Part shown: positions 16,922-26,486 of the stretch, in pieces
Layout of the letters: every line of letters starts with the position of its first letter
How positions within the stretch are numbered: position 1 is the first letter of the stretch
NCBI GenBank assembly: GCA_021732005.1
Contig: JAKFVT010000063.1
Location: 62,001 to 126,000, forward strand
Origin: Mycobacterium sp.
GTDB lineage: Bacteria; Actinomycetota; Actinomycetes; Mycobacteriales; Mycobacteriaceae
DNA: 64,000 bases
Direction of reading: 5' to 3'
Program-made: the position numbers and the translations under genes
The notes under the pieces: generated by a model
What the model saw: only the letters and a program-made list of their open reading frames with translations
Database searches by the model: none
Told to the model about the DNA's origin: nothing

Positions 16922-17440
16922 TCAAACGCAACGCGGAGTGACGAACGCGAACGGTCGCGCAAAACCCAGCCGCGCCAGCCGACTGCGACGGATGTCGTCG
17001 ATGGCGATGTCCAGCCGCGCACCGGAGGACGGTTCGTAACAGCACAGGGCGGCGCCGTCGATCTCGACCAGCAGCACCCAATGCCGCGGCAGCACCGCAC
17101 CGATCAGCATCGCCACCGGCCAACCCGCGGCCACCGCATCGCACACGTCGGCCAGCCGGTCGTCGCACCGGGCCGGTCGCCAGCGGTAGCGCACGCCGCG
17201 AGCGATGCTGTGCTCGGTCATCGCGCGCGCCACACCGGCCGGGGTGGCCCCCAAGGCGTGCGGCCACACCACGTTGATCGCGCGGTGCACCCGAGCCTGC
17301 TCAGCGTCGAACCACTGTTGCGGCTGCTCGGCGGAGAGCGGGGCGCCGTACTCGGCGTCGAGCAGTGCGCCCGCCATCACCGCCACACTCGGCCCGCAGC
17401 TCACACCGTCACGCTGGCGCGGCCACCCGGACACATCCAC
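16922..17440 (-). CDS. Papain-fold (peptidase C39-like) protein
   Basis: A 172-residue protein with an N-terminal cysteine motif, QRDGVSCGPSVAVMAGAL, and a later histidine in LPRHWVLLVEIDGAALCCYEPSSG. This Cys-His order and spacing is that of C39-like/papain-fold cysteine proteins, including leader peptidases and amide-forming enzymes. There is no signal peptide. GTG at 17440 has GGAAG just upstream; GTG 17434 is an alternative. It is divergent from a small repeat peptide gene with 99 bp between them, which makes a role in cutting or transferring that peptide worth testing. The family assignment rests on motifs only. Confidence 0.6.
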   Translation of the reverse strand: MDVSGWPRQRDGVSCGPSVAVMAGALLDAEYGAPLSAEQPQQWFDAEQARVHRAINVVWPHALGATPAGVARAMTEHSIARGVRYRWRPARCDDRLADVCDAVAAGWPVAMLIGAVLPRHWVLLVEIDGAALCCYEPSSGARLDIAIDDIRRSRLARLGFARPFAFVTPRCV

Positions 17441-17539
17441 TCGCTTCCGACGGTTTCATTCGGTGTCGGTGCGGCAACTCCGTTCGCACCTATCCCTGCA
17501 CACTGTGCCGCGCTTTTGCGGTTCGAGAAAGGATCTTTC

Positions 17540-17725
17540 ATGGCGCTCGACGACGACGACATCACGACCTCCGCCCCGGGCGGCGAAGGCACCGCCGACG
17601 GTGGCTCCAATCCCGAAGGCCACGACGGCGGCGCCGACGGCACAGCCGGCGGTGGCGGTGAGGGTCCCGCCGACGGCGGCTCGAACCCTGAGGGCCACGA
17701 CGGCGGCGCCGACGGCACGGCCTGA
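17540..17725 (+). CDS. 61-residue Gly/Asp-rich repeat peptide
   Basis: An ATG with AGAAAGGA 6 bp upstream starts a 61-residue peptide. The N-terminal 13 residues (MALDDDDITTSAP) are followed by two 23-residue repeats at 14-36 and 39-61, joined by Gly-Gly. The repeat core is DGGSNPEGHDGGADGTA. The copies are identical except Thr18/Pro43. At codon level nine differences are silent, so the peptide sequence is under selection. It has no cysteine, no signal peptide and no membrane segment. An oxygenase gene starts 11 bp after it. I do not recognise a family; a substrate peptide of the adjacent enzymes is the leading idea. Confidence 0.82.
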   Translation: MALDDDDITTSAPGGEGTADGGSNPEGHDGGADGTAGGGGEGPADGGSNPEGHDGGADGTA

Positions 17726-17736
17726 CCGCCGGTTTC

Positions 17737-18945
17737 ATGCTGAGCCGCTGCAGTGCGGTCGACGCGCAGACGTTCGCCGACCAGTACTGGGGCCAGAGGC
17801 CGCTCCTCAGCACAGCCGTTGACCTGCCCCGGGATTTCAGTGATCTGCTGTCTCCCGGGGCGGTCGACGAGTTGATTGCCGAGCGCGGCATCCGGGCGCC
17901 GTTCATCAGGCTGGCCCGCGACGGCGAAATCCTCGCCAAGGACTGCTATCTCGGACCGGCCGGGTTCGGCGCGGAAATCACCGATCAGGTCGACTCGGCG
18001 AAGGTCCTCGCCGAATTGGCCGCCGGCGCAACGGTTGTGCTGCAGGGTCTGCATCGGCTGTGGCCGCCGCTGATCGACTTCGTCCGCGACGCCGTCGACG
18101 ATCTCGGCCATCCCGTGCAGGTCAATGCCTACATCACGCCGCCGGGCAACCGTGGTTTCGACCCGCATTACGACGTGCACGATGTTTTCGTGATGCAGAT
18201 ATCCGGACAGAAGCGCTGGGTGGTGCACGAGCCGGTGCACGCCCATCCGCTGCCGTCCCAGCCGTGGACCCAGCACCGGGCGACGATCGACGAACGAGTG
18301 CGCGGCGAGCCGGTGATCGACACCGTGCTGAACGCCGGCGACGCGCTGTACCTTCCCAGAGGCTGGCTGCACGCAGCGCAGGCGCTCGACACCACGTCGA
18401 TTCACCTCACCATCGGTGTCTCGGCCACCACCGGTCTCGATGTGGCGCGCGCCGTGCTCGACGAGCTGGCCGGTGTCGAAGCCTTCCGCCAATCCCTGCC
18501 GATGGGTATCGCGGTCACCGATCAGGACGAGACGGTTGCCACGGTCACCAAAGTGATGGCCGAGGTGGTGACGGCGCTGCGGGACAACGCCGCAACCCTG
18601 AGCACCGGCGCGGCCGCGCGGCTGTCCGACCGGTACGCCGGGCTGACCCGACCCGTCGCGGTCCGGCCGTTGGCGACCCTGTGCGCCGCCGCCGACGCCG
18701 AAGTCGACGTGTGTTGGCGCCGCGGCTTGGTGGCGGGCCTGGACAGTTCCGACGCTAGGGTGGTCCTGCGGCTGCCCGACCGGACCATCACGTTCCCTAC
18801 GTCCTGCGCCGAGGCGCTGCGCGCGCTGCACCGCGGTGAGGTGGTGCGGGCCGCCGCCCTGCCGGGGCTCGACCCCGCTGACGGTGCGGTTCTGATCCGG
18901 CGCCTGCTCAAGGAAGCAGTCGTCGTCCCCGCACCTGCGCGATGA
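17737..18945 (+). CDS. JmjC/cupin-type 2-oxoglutarate oxygenase
   Basis: A 402-residue protein of the cupin_4/JmjC class (YcfD/NO66-like hydroxylases). The iron facial triad is visible as His144 and Asp146 in FDPHYDVHDVFVMQISGQKRW and His212 in LPRGWLHAAQ. The C-terminal half is helical with a winged-helix-like part. Relatives hydroxylate side chains of ribosomal proteins using 2-oxoglutarate, iron and oxygen. The gene starts 11 bp after the repeat peptide gene and overlaps the sucraseferredoxin gene by four bases. The most natural reading is that it acts on the repeat peptide, for example on His, Asp or Asn, but a ribosomal protein target is not excluded. Confidence 0.85.
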   Translation: MLSRCSAVDAQTFADQYWGQRPLLSTAVDLPRDFSDLLSPGAVDELIAERGIRAPFIRLARDGEILAKDCYLGPAGFGAEITDQVDSAKVLAELAAGATVVLQGLHRLWPPLIDFVRDAVDDLGHPVQVNAYITPPGNRGFDPHYDVHDVFVMQISGQKRWVVHEPVHAHPLPSQPWTQHRATIDERVRGEPVIDTVLNAGDALYLPRGWLHAAQALDTTSIHLTIGVSATTGLDVARAVLDELAGVEAFRQSLPMGIAVTDQDETVATVTKVMAEVVTALRDNAATLSTGAAARLSDRYAGLTRPVAVRPLATLCAAADAEVDVCWRRGLVAGLDSSDARVVLRLPDRTITFPTSCAEALRALHRGEVVRAAALPGLDPADGAVLIRRLLKEAVVVPAPAR

Positions 18946-19865
18946 GCAGAGCCGGGCAGGGCTGCAGCGACCAGTCGCTGGCCCGCAACGACCCGATGTA
19001 CGGGACAGCCTCGGCCGGTGCGTCGTGGCTGCTGCTCGAATTGGCCGGCGGCTGGGGACGTTCGGCCTTCCTGGACTCACCGGCCTGTATCGACCCGAAG
19101 CTGGGGCTGGCCGTCGTGCGGCGCGCCGAAGCAGGGGGCATGCGGATCGCGGCGATCCGCAAGCACGGCCGCCGGGAGGCTACGCCGCGGTGGCGCTGGT
19201 TCGTCGCGCACTGCGCCGTCGGCGGCGAAACCCTCTACGGCGGCGAGGTCACCGGACCGCGCGAGTACCTCGAGATCGCGCTGGACGGTTCCGACGGCAC
19301 CGCCTCGACCGACCCGCTCGTCGCGGTCTGTGCCCATGGCCGCCACGACATGTGCTGCGCCGTGCGCGGCCGGTCGGCTGCCGCCGCGATCTCAGCCGCG
19401 TATCCCGAATTCGCTTGGGAATGCTCACATCTGGGTGGCGACCGGTTCGCGGCCACCATGCTCGTGCTGCCCGCGGGATTGTGTTACGGGCGGGTGGACC
19501 AGGCCGACGCGGCCGAACTGGTGAGCCGCTATTTGGACGGCCGGCTGGACGACCGGTTTCTGCGCGGACGCACGTCGCTTCCGCACGCTGTCCAGGCCGC
19601 ACAACATTTCGCCCGCGAGGCGTTCGGCGACGACCGCATCGCCGCCTTCCCGTCGTTGAGTGTCGAGCCGGGTGACGGCACCACCCGGGTGGTGCTCGAC
19701 GCCGCCCCCGCACCGGTCGAGGTGGTGCTCAACGAGGAACTCTCGGAGCCACTGCTGTCGCAATGCCACGCCACCGTGCCGGGCCGGGTGCGGGTCTACA
19801 CACTGGCCTCGCTCACGACGGCGGGAAGCCACCCGTCGCCACCGGACCCCAGCGCTGCGGAGTGA
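18942..19865 (+). CDS. Sucraseferredoxin-like thioredoxin-fold Fe-S protein
   Basis: A 307-residue member of the Suc_Fer-like family. The N-terminal cysteine segment (GCSDQSLARNDPMYGTA) and the cluster region VCAHGRHDMCCAVRG, followed by a WECSHLGGDRFA segment, give a set of cysteine and histidine ligands typical of thioredoxin-like [2Fe-2S] proteins. The ATG overlaps the stop of the JmjC gene (ATGA), so the two are translated together. It could supply electrons or protect the oxygenase iron. The 3' end overlaps the convergent flavin-type gene by 53 bp, which is long for convergent genes. Confidence 0.82.
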   Translation: MSRAGQGCSDQSLARNDPMYGTASAGASWLLLELAGGWGRSAFLDSPACIDPKLGLAVVRRAEAGGMRIAAIRKHGRREATPRWRWFVAHCAVGGETLYGGEVTGPREYLEIALDGSDGTASTDPLVAVCAHGRHDMCCAVRGRSAAAAISAAYPEFAWECSHLGGDRFAATMLVLPAGLCYGRVDQADAAELVSRYLDGRLDDRFLRGRTSLPHAVQAAQHFAREAFGDDRIAAFPSLSVEPGDGTTRVVLDAAPAPVEVVLNEELSEPLLSQCHATVPGRVRVYTLASLTTAGSHPSPPDPSAAE

Positions 19866-20268
19866 CCCGGATCAGGCACTTGCCCTGTTTCACCATCGCG
19901 GCCCGATACTCGTCCCAGTCCGAGTGCTCGCCGGCCACCGCGCGGAAGTAGTCGACCAGCGGTTCCACGGCGTCGGGCAGGTCGATCACCTCGGCGGGCC
20001 CGTCGATCTGCACGTAGGCGTCGTTGAACTCGTCGGAGAGCACCAGCACACTCGCGCGCCCGGTACGGCGGATGTGCACCGACTTGGCGCGACGTGGATA
20101 GCTGGCGATCACCAGACGGCCCTGCTCGTCGACGCCGCCCGTCACCGGGGAACTGTGCAGCGAGCCGTCGGCGCGGAAGGTGGTCAGCACCATGCGATGC
20201 CGGGGTCGGACGAACTCGAGCAGCTGGTCGAGGTCCACGGAGTCGGCGGTGGCGGTCTTGGGCGACAT
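19813..20268 (-). CDS. PPOX-fold, probable F420-dependent oxidoreductase
   Basis: A 151-residue split-barrel flavin/deazaflavin-binding protein, with HRMVLTTFRADGSLHSSPVTGGVDEQGRLVIASYPRRAKSVHIRR matching the F420-binding PPOX (FDOR-B) pattern. Mycobacteria have many such enzymes. The substrate is unknown. ATG 20268 gives the usual start before the first strand. It is divergent from an alcohol dehydrogenase gene, and its 3' end overlaps the sucraseferredoxin gene. Confidence 0.8.
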   Translation of the reverse strand: MSPKTATADSVDLDQLLEFVRPRHRMVLTTFRADGSLHSSPVTGGVDEQGRLVIASYPRRAKSVHIRRTGRASVLVLSDEFNDAYVQIDGPAEVIDLPDAVEPLVDYFRAVAGEHSDWDEYRAAMVKQGKCLIRVTPQRWGPVATGGFPPS

Positions 20269-20337
20269 ATTGCCCACTCTAGGCCCGATCCGGGCGACAC
20301 CGGGCGTACGTTTGTCTTTCGACCTCAGGAGGACACC

Positions 20338-21378
20338 ATGGGCACCATGCGGGCGGAACGCTTCTACGCCGACACCAAAACCGTTGTGCTGGAGGATGTC
20401 CCGATCCCCGAGCCAGGTGAGGGTGAAGTTCTCGTCAAAGTGGCGTTCTGCGGCATCTGCCATTCCGACCTCAGCCTGATCAACGGCACTTTCCCCGCCC
20501 AGCGTCCAGTGGTGATCCAGGGCCACGAGGCGTCCGGGACCATCGCCAAACTCGGGCCCGGCGTGACCGGATGGTCCGAGGGCGACCGGGTGGTCGTCGC
20601 CGCAGGCCGGCCGTGCGGACAGTGCGTCAACTGCCGCCGCGGCGACATGGCCACCTGTCTGCGGATGCAACTCATGGCGTTCGCCTACGACGGCGCCTGG
20701 GCGGAATACACCGTCGCGCAGGCCGCGGGGCTGACCCGCGTACCGGACAACGTGCCGCTGGAGCAGGCCGCGATCCTCGCCGACGCGGTGTCCACCCCGT
20801 TCGGCGCGGTGGTCAACACCGGCAAGGTGGTCATCGGCGAATCGGTCGGCGTGTGGGGGGTCGGCGGTGTCGGCACGCACATCGTCCAGCTGGCCCGGCT
20901 GGTCGGAGCGGTTCCGATCGTCGCGGTCGACCTCAACCCCGCGGTCCGCGACCGCGCGCTGGAACTCGGCGCCGATTACGCATTCGATTCGCGTGACCCG
21001 GATTTCGCCGACAAGTTGGCCGAGGTCACCGGCGGGCGCGGACTCGATGTCGCGTTCGACGCTGTCGGGTTGAAGGTCACTTTTGAGCAGGCGTTGAACT
21101 CGTTGACCGGCGGTGGCCGGCTCGTGGGGGTCGGCATGAGCGCCGAGTCCCCGACCGTGGGGCCGACGTCGATGTTCGGTCTGACCCGACGCCAGGTGCT
21201 CGGGCATCTCGGCTACCACAACAAGGACATCGAGACGCTGGCTCAGCTGGTGTCCACGGGCCGGTTGGATCTGTCGCGCTCGATCAGCCAGGTCATCCCG
21301 CTCGAGGACATCGCCGACGGCATCCGCATTCTCGATCAGGCCGAAGGCAATCCGATCAGGGTGCTCGTGCGGCCATAG
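20338..21378 (+). CDS. Zinc-dependent alcohol dehydrogenase
   Basis: A 346-residue medium-chain dehydrogenase. Catalytic zinc ligands are in FCGICHSDLSLING and the GHEASG motif. The structural zinc cysteines are in CGQCVNCRRGDMATC. The nucleotide motif is VWGVGGVGTHIVQLA followed by VAVDLN, where Asp favours NAD. The ATG at 20338 follows a strong AGGAGG. It probably oxidises a primary or secondary alcohol; the substrate is unknown. It stands alone, divergent from the PPOX gene. Confidence 0.88.
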   Translation: MGTMRAERFYADTKTVVLEDVPIPEPGEGEVLVKVAFCGICHSDLSLINGTFPAQRPVVIQGHEASGTIAKLGPGVTGWSEGDRVVVAAGRPCGQCVNCRRGDMATCLRMQLMAFAYDGAWAEYTVAQAAGLTRVPDNVPLEQAAILADAVSTPFGAVVNTGKVVIGESVGVWGVGGVGTHIVQLARLVGAVPIVAVDLNPAVRDRALELGADYAFDSRDPDFADKLAEVTGGRGLDVAFDAVGLKVTFEQALNSLTGGGRLVGVGMSAESPTVGPTSMFGLTRRQVLGHLGYHNKDIETLAQLVSTGRLDLSRSISQVIPLEDIADGIRILDQAEGNPIRVLVRP

Positions 21379-21508
21379 CGAGTCGGGCTGTGCTCGCCGC
21401 GGTCGTGGAGTAAAGTCCTGAACCGGCTCCGGGAAGTCTGGTCGGAATTTGTATCCGTCATTGCGCGGTGGCAGCTTGCCGCGCACCCATGGGAGGGGCC
21501 GGCCAGCG

Positions 21509-22381
21509 ATGCGCGAGTCCGCCGTCATCACCGTGCGTGGGCTTACCTACACCTATCCGAAGTCGCCGGAGCCCGCTATCCGCGGGATGGACTTCACCGT
21601 CGCCCGCGGTGAGATCTTCGGGTTCCTCGGTCCGAGCGGAGCGGGCAAGTCCACCACCCAGAAGCTGCTGATCGGCCTGTTACGCGGGCACGGCGGCGAG
21701 GCGCTGGTGTGGGGTGCGGACCCCGTTTCGCAGGGATCGGAGTACTACCAACGCATCGGCGTCTCGTTCGAACTGCCCAACCACTACCAGAAGCTCACCG
21801 GTCTGGAGAATCTGCGCTTCTTCGCCTCGCTATACGACGGGGACACTCGCGACCCGATGGCGCTGCTCGACGCCGTCGGGTTGGCGCGGGTCGCCGACGT
21901 GCGGGTTGCCAAGTACTCCAAGGGTATGCAGATGCGCCTGACTTTTGCGCGCGCCCTTCTCAATGATCCGGAACTGTTGTTCCTCGACGAACCGACGTCC
22001 GGGCTGGACCCGGTAAACGCGCGCACGGTCAAGAACATGATCCTTGACTTGAAGGCGGCGGGGCGGACCATCTTCCTCACCACACACGACATGTCGACGG
22101 CGGACGAACTCTGTGATCGGGTGGCCTTCGTCGTCGATGGCCGTATTGTCGCCAGCGACTCACCCACCGAGCTGAAGATCGCCCGCAGTCAGCGGATCGT
22201 TCGGGTGTCCTATCGCGATGGCGACAGCGGCTTGTCCAGCGTCGAATTCGGACTGGACGGCTTGGCAGATGATCCGAAATTTCAGGCTGTCATGCGGAAC
22301 CACCACGTCGAGACGATCCACAGCAGAGAGGCCAGCCTTGACGACGTATTCGTCGAGGTCACCGGAAGAAGGCTGGCCTGA
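21509..22381 (+). CDS. ABC transporter ATPase (fluoroquinolone-export-like)
   Basis: A 290-residue ABC ATPase. Walker A is GPSGAGKSTT, the signature is degenerate as KYSKGMQMRL, Walker B is LLFLDEPTSGLDP, and the switch histidine is in FLTTHDM. Two permease genes follow with 1-bp and 4-bp overlaps. Size and layout match M. tuberculosis Rv2688c-Rv2686c, reported as a fluoroquinolone efflux system. The ATG at 21509 follows GGGAGGGG. The real substrate is unknown. Confidence 0.87.
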   Translation: MRESAVITVRGLTYTYPKSPEPAIRGMDFTVARGEIFGFLGPSGAGKSTTQKLLIGLLRGHGGEALVWGADPVSQGSEYYQRIGVSFELPNHYQKLTGLENLRFFASLYDGDTRDPMALLDAVGLARVADVRVAKYSKGMQMRLTFARALLNDPELLFLDEPTSGLDPVNARTVKNMILDLKAAGRTIFLTTHDMSTADELCDRVAFVVDGRIVASDSPTELKIARSQRIVRVSYRDGDSGLSSVEFGLDGLADDPKFQAVMRNHHVETIHSREASLDDVFVEVTGRRLA

Positions 22382-23082
22382 TGCGGGTGCTCCATGCTTT
22401 GCGTTTGGAGTTCATACTCCAAGTGCGACAACGGTTTCTACATGCAGCTATTTTCTCCGGGCTGATCTGGCTTGCGGTGCTTCTGCCCCTGTCCCGCAGC
22501 CTGCGCCCGGTCGCCGAACCCTATATTCTCCTGGGCGACACATGCGTCATCGGCTTCTTCTTCGTCGCGGGGACGGTGTTCTTCGAAAAACAGGAGCGCA
22601 CTCTGACCGCCGTGGTTTCGACGCCATTGCGATTCTGGGAGTATCTGGCGGCCAAAGTGGTTCTTCTGGTGATGGTTTCACTCGCGGTGGCCCTGGTTGT
22701 CGCAGCCCTGAGCCATGGATTCCACTTCCGGTTGATTCCGCTTGTGGCCGGGATCGTGCTGGGGACACCGCTGATGCTGCTGATCGGTTTCATCACGTCC
22801 CTTCCATTTGCATCGATCAGCGATTGGTTTCTGGCGGCGACGATTCCGCTTGCGGTGATGACGGTTCCACCGGTGCTCTACTTTTCCGGTGTGTGGGTCA
22901 ATGGGCTGGCCTATCTCGTTCCCACTCAGGGACCGCTGTTGCTGTTCGGTGCGGCATTCCACCAGGTATCGCTGTCGGTCTGGCAAGTGCTCTATTGTTT
23001 GGCCTACCCGATCATCTGGCTGATCGGGCTATGGCGTGCGGCCGGGTCGCTGTTTTTGCGCTACGTGGTCGCGAGATCATGA
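22381..23082 (+). CDS. ABC transporter permease 1
   Basis: A 233-residue ABC-2 type membrane protein with six hydrophobic helices and a cytoplasmic loop (FFEKQERTLTAVVSTPLRFWEYLAAK) that contacts the ATPase. It matches Rv2687c in length and position. Its start shares one base with the stop of the ATPase gene (TGATG) and its end overlaps the next permease by four bases, so the subunits are translationally coupled. Confidence 0.85.
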   Translation: MRVLHALRLEFILQVRQRFLHAAIFSGLIWLAVLLPLSRSLRPVAEPYILLGDTCVIGFFFVAGTVFFEKQERTLTAVVSTPLRFWEYLAAKVVLLVMVSLAVALVVAALSHGFHFRLIPLVAGIVLGTPLMLLIGFITSLPFASISDWFLAATIPLAVMTVPPVLYFSGVWVNGLAYLVPTQGPLLLFGAAFHQVSLSVWQVLYCLAYPIIWLIGLWRAAGSLFLRYVVARS

Positions 23083-23819
23083 ACGTACGGTCCTGGGTTG
23101 CGCTCGCGCGCAATGATCTCCGCGGTACATACCGCGATCCGTTGCTTGTCATGATCTTGGTGGCCCCGGCGATCTGGACCAGCGGAGTCGCTGTATTGAC
23201 CCCTCGCTTCACCGATATGCTTGCGCAGCGCTACGACTTCGACCTGGTGCCGTACTACCCGCTCGTGCTGACCGCCTTCCTGCTGTTGACGAGCATCGTC
23301 ATCGTCGGTGGGCTAGCGGCTTTCCTGGTACTGGATGAAGTCGATGCCGGCACGCTGGTGGCATTGAGCGTGACACCACTGCCGTTGGGCGGGTTCTTCA
23401 CCTACCGCGCGGCCACCGTCGTCGTCGTTACGACGGCGTATGTCACCGGGACGATGTCGTTCAGCGGGCTCCTACAACCAGGCGTCGCACCGGCACTGAT
23501 ACCGATCGGCCTCTTGGCCGGACTGTCGGCGGTGGTGACGCTGCTGCTCATCCTCACCTTGGCCAACAACAAGATTCAGGGCCTGGCGGCACTACGGGGC
23601 CTGGGTATGCTCATCGCCGGCCTGCCGTGTCTGCCGTGGTTCATCCACTCGCCTTGGGGTCTGGCCTTCGGTGTGCTTCCGCCGTATTGGGCCGCCAAAG
23701 CGTTCTGGCTCGCGAGCAGTCACGGCACCTGGTGGCCCTACCTGGTGGGCGGAGTGGCTTACAACCTGGCCATCACCTGGCTGTTATTTCGCAGGTTCAT
23801 CGCGCGAAGTGTCCGATGA
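23079..23819 (+). CDS. ABC transporter permease 2
   Basis: A 246-residue six-helix membrane protein, the second half of a heteromeric ABC-2 exporter channel. The cytoplasmic loop DEVDAGTLVALSVTPLPLGGFFTYRA mirrors that in permease 1. It matches Rv2686c in length. Its stop overlaps the start of a methyltransferase-like gene by four bases, so the operon runs on into two non-transport genes. Confidence 0.85.
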   Translation: MNVRSWVALARNDLRGTYRDPLLVMILVAPAIWTSGVAVLTPRFTDMLAQRYDFDLVPYYPLVLTAFLLLTSIVIVGGLAAFLVLDEVDAGTLVALSVTPLPLGGFFTYRAATVVVVTTAYVTGTMSFSGLLQPGVAPALIPIGLLAGLSAVVTLLLILTLANNKIQGLAALRGLGMLIAGLPCLPWFIHSPWGLAFGVLPPYWAAKAFWLASSHGTWWPYLVGGVAYNLAITWLLFRRFIARSVR

Positions 23820-24445
23820 CAAACGCTGCCGCCCAGACCGCGCTCGGCCCGATGGTCATCGTGGCGGCCGACCAGCATGAGCCGGCGCCTCTGGTGCACG
23901 ACCCGTGGGCGGCGTGGCTGCTGCCGGCACGGGGCCGCATTGTGGCGGCGGCCACCAGATGGTCGCCGGTGCGCAACGCGTTGATGGGTGCGACGGACCG
24001 AAAGATCGCAGGAGGTTGGGCCAGCTTCCTGTGCCGCAAGCGCTACATCGACGATCAACTCACCGCTGCGGTCGCAAAAGGTGTCGAGGCTGTGGTGATT
24101 CTCGGCGCCGGTTATGACACCCGGGCGTATCGCCTGACAGCGCTCTCCGGACTTCCCGTGTGCGAGGTCGACCTGCCGGCCAATACCGCGCGCAAGGCCG
24201 CCGCCGTGTGCCGTACGTTTGGCCGCGTGCCGGCCAACGTCACCCTGTTGCCGGTGGACTTCGAGACCGATGAGTTGGCAGACAGCCTGCAGCGCAATGG
24301 GTTCGGCACCCAGTACCTGGCCGAATACGGCTGGCGTGAAATCGATCAGGTCGGCCCCGTCGAGTACGTGTCCCGCTACCTGCGCCCGGCCGGGCGAGAA
24401 CTCGCGGTGTCGGAAATCGAACGGGCCGTCTATGCCGAGCGCTGA
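23816..24445 (+). CDS. Internally deleted SAM methyltransferase (TIGR00027 type)
   Basis: A 209-residue protein, while mycobacterial relatives are about 280-310. The N-terminal half is normal, with the SAM motif VVILGAGYDTRAYRL and the VDLPAN acid. After VDFETDELADSLQRNGF the sequence jumps to YLAEYGWREIDQVGPVEY and then the normal C-terminal SEIERAVYAE. The missing stretch is about 75 residues, the substrate side of the fold. The frame is intact. It may be a decaying gene kept open because the downstream gene is coupled to it; activity is doubtful. Confidence 0.72.
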   Translation: MTNAAAQTALGPMVIVAADQHEPAPLVHDPWAAWLLPARGRIVAAATRWSPVRNALMGATDRKIAGGWASFLCRKRYIDDQLTAAVAKGVEAVVILGAGYDTRAYRLTALSGLPVCEVDLPANTARKAAAVCRTFGRVPANVTLLPVDFETDELADSLQRNGFGTQYLAEYGWREIDQVGPVEYVSRYLRPAGRELAVSEIERAVYAER

Positions 24446-25085
24446 CCCGCCGTTCGACGCTCGGGAGCGGGCGACGCTGTGCGATCTCTTCGAACACCTC
24501 GGCCCGGACGCGCCCACGCTGCTCGACTCATGGACCACCAAGAAGCTCGCCGCCCACCTGCTGCTGCGCGAGCGCGACCCGATTGCCGCGCCCTGCCTGG
24601 TCCTTCCCGGGGCGCTCGCGCGGTTCGCCGAGCGTCGCACCGCGACAATGGTGGACCGTCGCGAGTTCGGCTGGCTGGTGGACCGGCTGCGGTCCGGTCC
24701 GCCACTCGGCTTCTTCCGGCTGGGCTGGGTGCGCGACTTCCCCAGCCTCAACGAGTTCTTCGTCCATCATGAGGATGTCCGGCGCGCCAACGGCCTTGGT
24801 CCGCGAGAGAATGTGACGCCGGATCTAGAAGCGGCGCTATGGCGCAACGTTCATCGCGGCAGTCGCTTCTTGAGCGGTCGGCTGCGCGGCATCGGACTCG
24901 ATATCCGGTGGGCTGGGACCGGGCAGCGGATCCCCGTCCGCACGGGGCGGGTGGCTGCCGAGCTCAGCGGCGCGCCCGGCGAGCTCCTGCTGTACCTGTT
25001 CGGCCGTCAGGACGCGGCACGCGTCGACGTCCTCGGGCCGGCGGATGCCGTGGCGGCAGTGCGGCGCACTCGTTTCGGGATGTGA
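24432..25085 (+). CDS. TIGR03085-family (maleylpyruvate isomerase-like) protein
   Basis: A 217-residue DinB/mycothiol-dependent isomerase-like protein. It has the helical-bundle start RATLCDLFEHLGPDAPTLLDSWTTKKLAAHLLLRERDP and the metal-site-like NEFFVHHEDVRRANG, which are features of the actinobacterial TIGR03085 family. Function is unknown; related proteins use mycothiol. Its ATG lies 14 bp inside the end of the methyltransferase-like gene, so it depends on that reading frame for coupling. A palindromic repeat follows. Confidence 0.78.
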   Translation: MPSADPPFDARERATLCDLFEHLGPDAPTLLDSWTTKKLAAHLLLRERDPIAAPCLVLPGALARFAERRTATMVDRREFGWLVDRLRSGPPLGFFRLGWVRDFPSLNEFFVHHEDVRRANGLGPRENVTPDLEAALWRNVHRGSRFLSGRLRGIGLDIRWAGTGQRIPVRTGRVAAELSGAPGELLLYLFGRQDAARVDVLGPADAVAAVRRTRFGM

Positions 25086-25108
25086 CCGGCGCCAGCCTCT
25101 GGGCGCGA

Positions 25109-25163
25109 GCGTGACGGCTGCGTCACGCTGAGCGCCGAACGCGACGCTGGTGTGACGTTCGGC
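25109..25163. repeat. Two hairpins; one is a dispersed 30-bp element
   Basis: GCGTGACG-GCTG-CGTCACGC (25109-25128) is an 8-bp perfect stem with a 4-nt loop and could be a terminator. GCCGAACG (25134-25141) pairs with CGTTCGGC (25156-25163). The second hairpin resembles the inverted form of the 30-bp repeats at 53881-53940. Confidence 0.8.
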
Positions 25164-25211
25164 AGAAAGTGACGATGGTGGCTAGGCTGGCGTCTTGCGG
25201 AAGGAGCGCAC

Positions 25212-26485
<1,274 letters not shown>

Positions 26486-26486
<1 letters not shown>

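Noticed and set aside
17540..17725. The repeat peptide as a lanthipeptide or lasso precursor
   Set aside because: It has no cysteine and no cyclase or lanthionine synthetase is nearby; only hydroxylation or proteolysis fits the neighbours.
17401..19080. A 559-residue minus-strand frame opposite the JmjC gene
   Set aside because: The JmjC iron site and four-base overlap with the next gene support the plus strand; the opposite frame is arginine/glutamine-rich noise.
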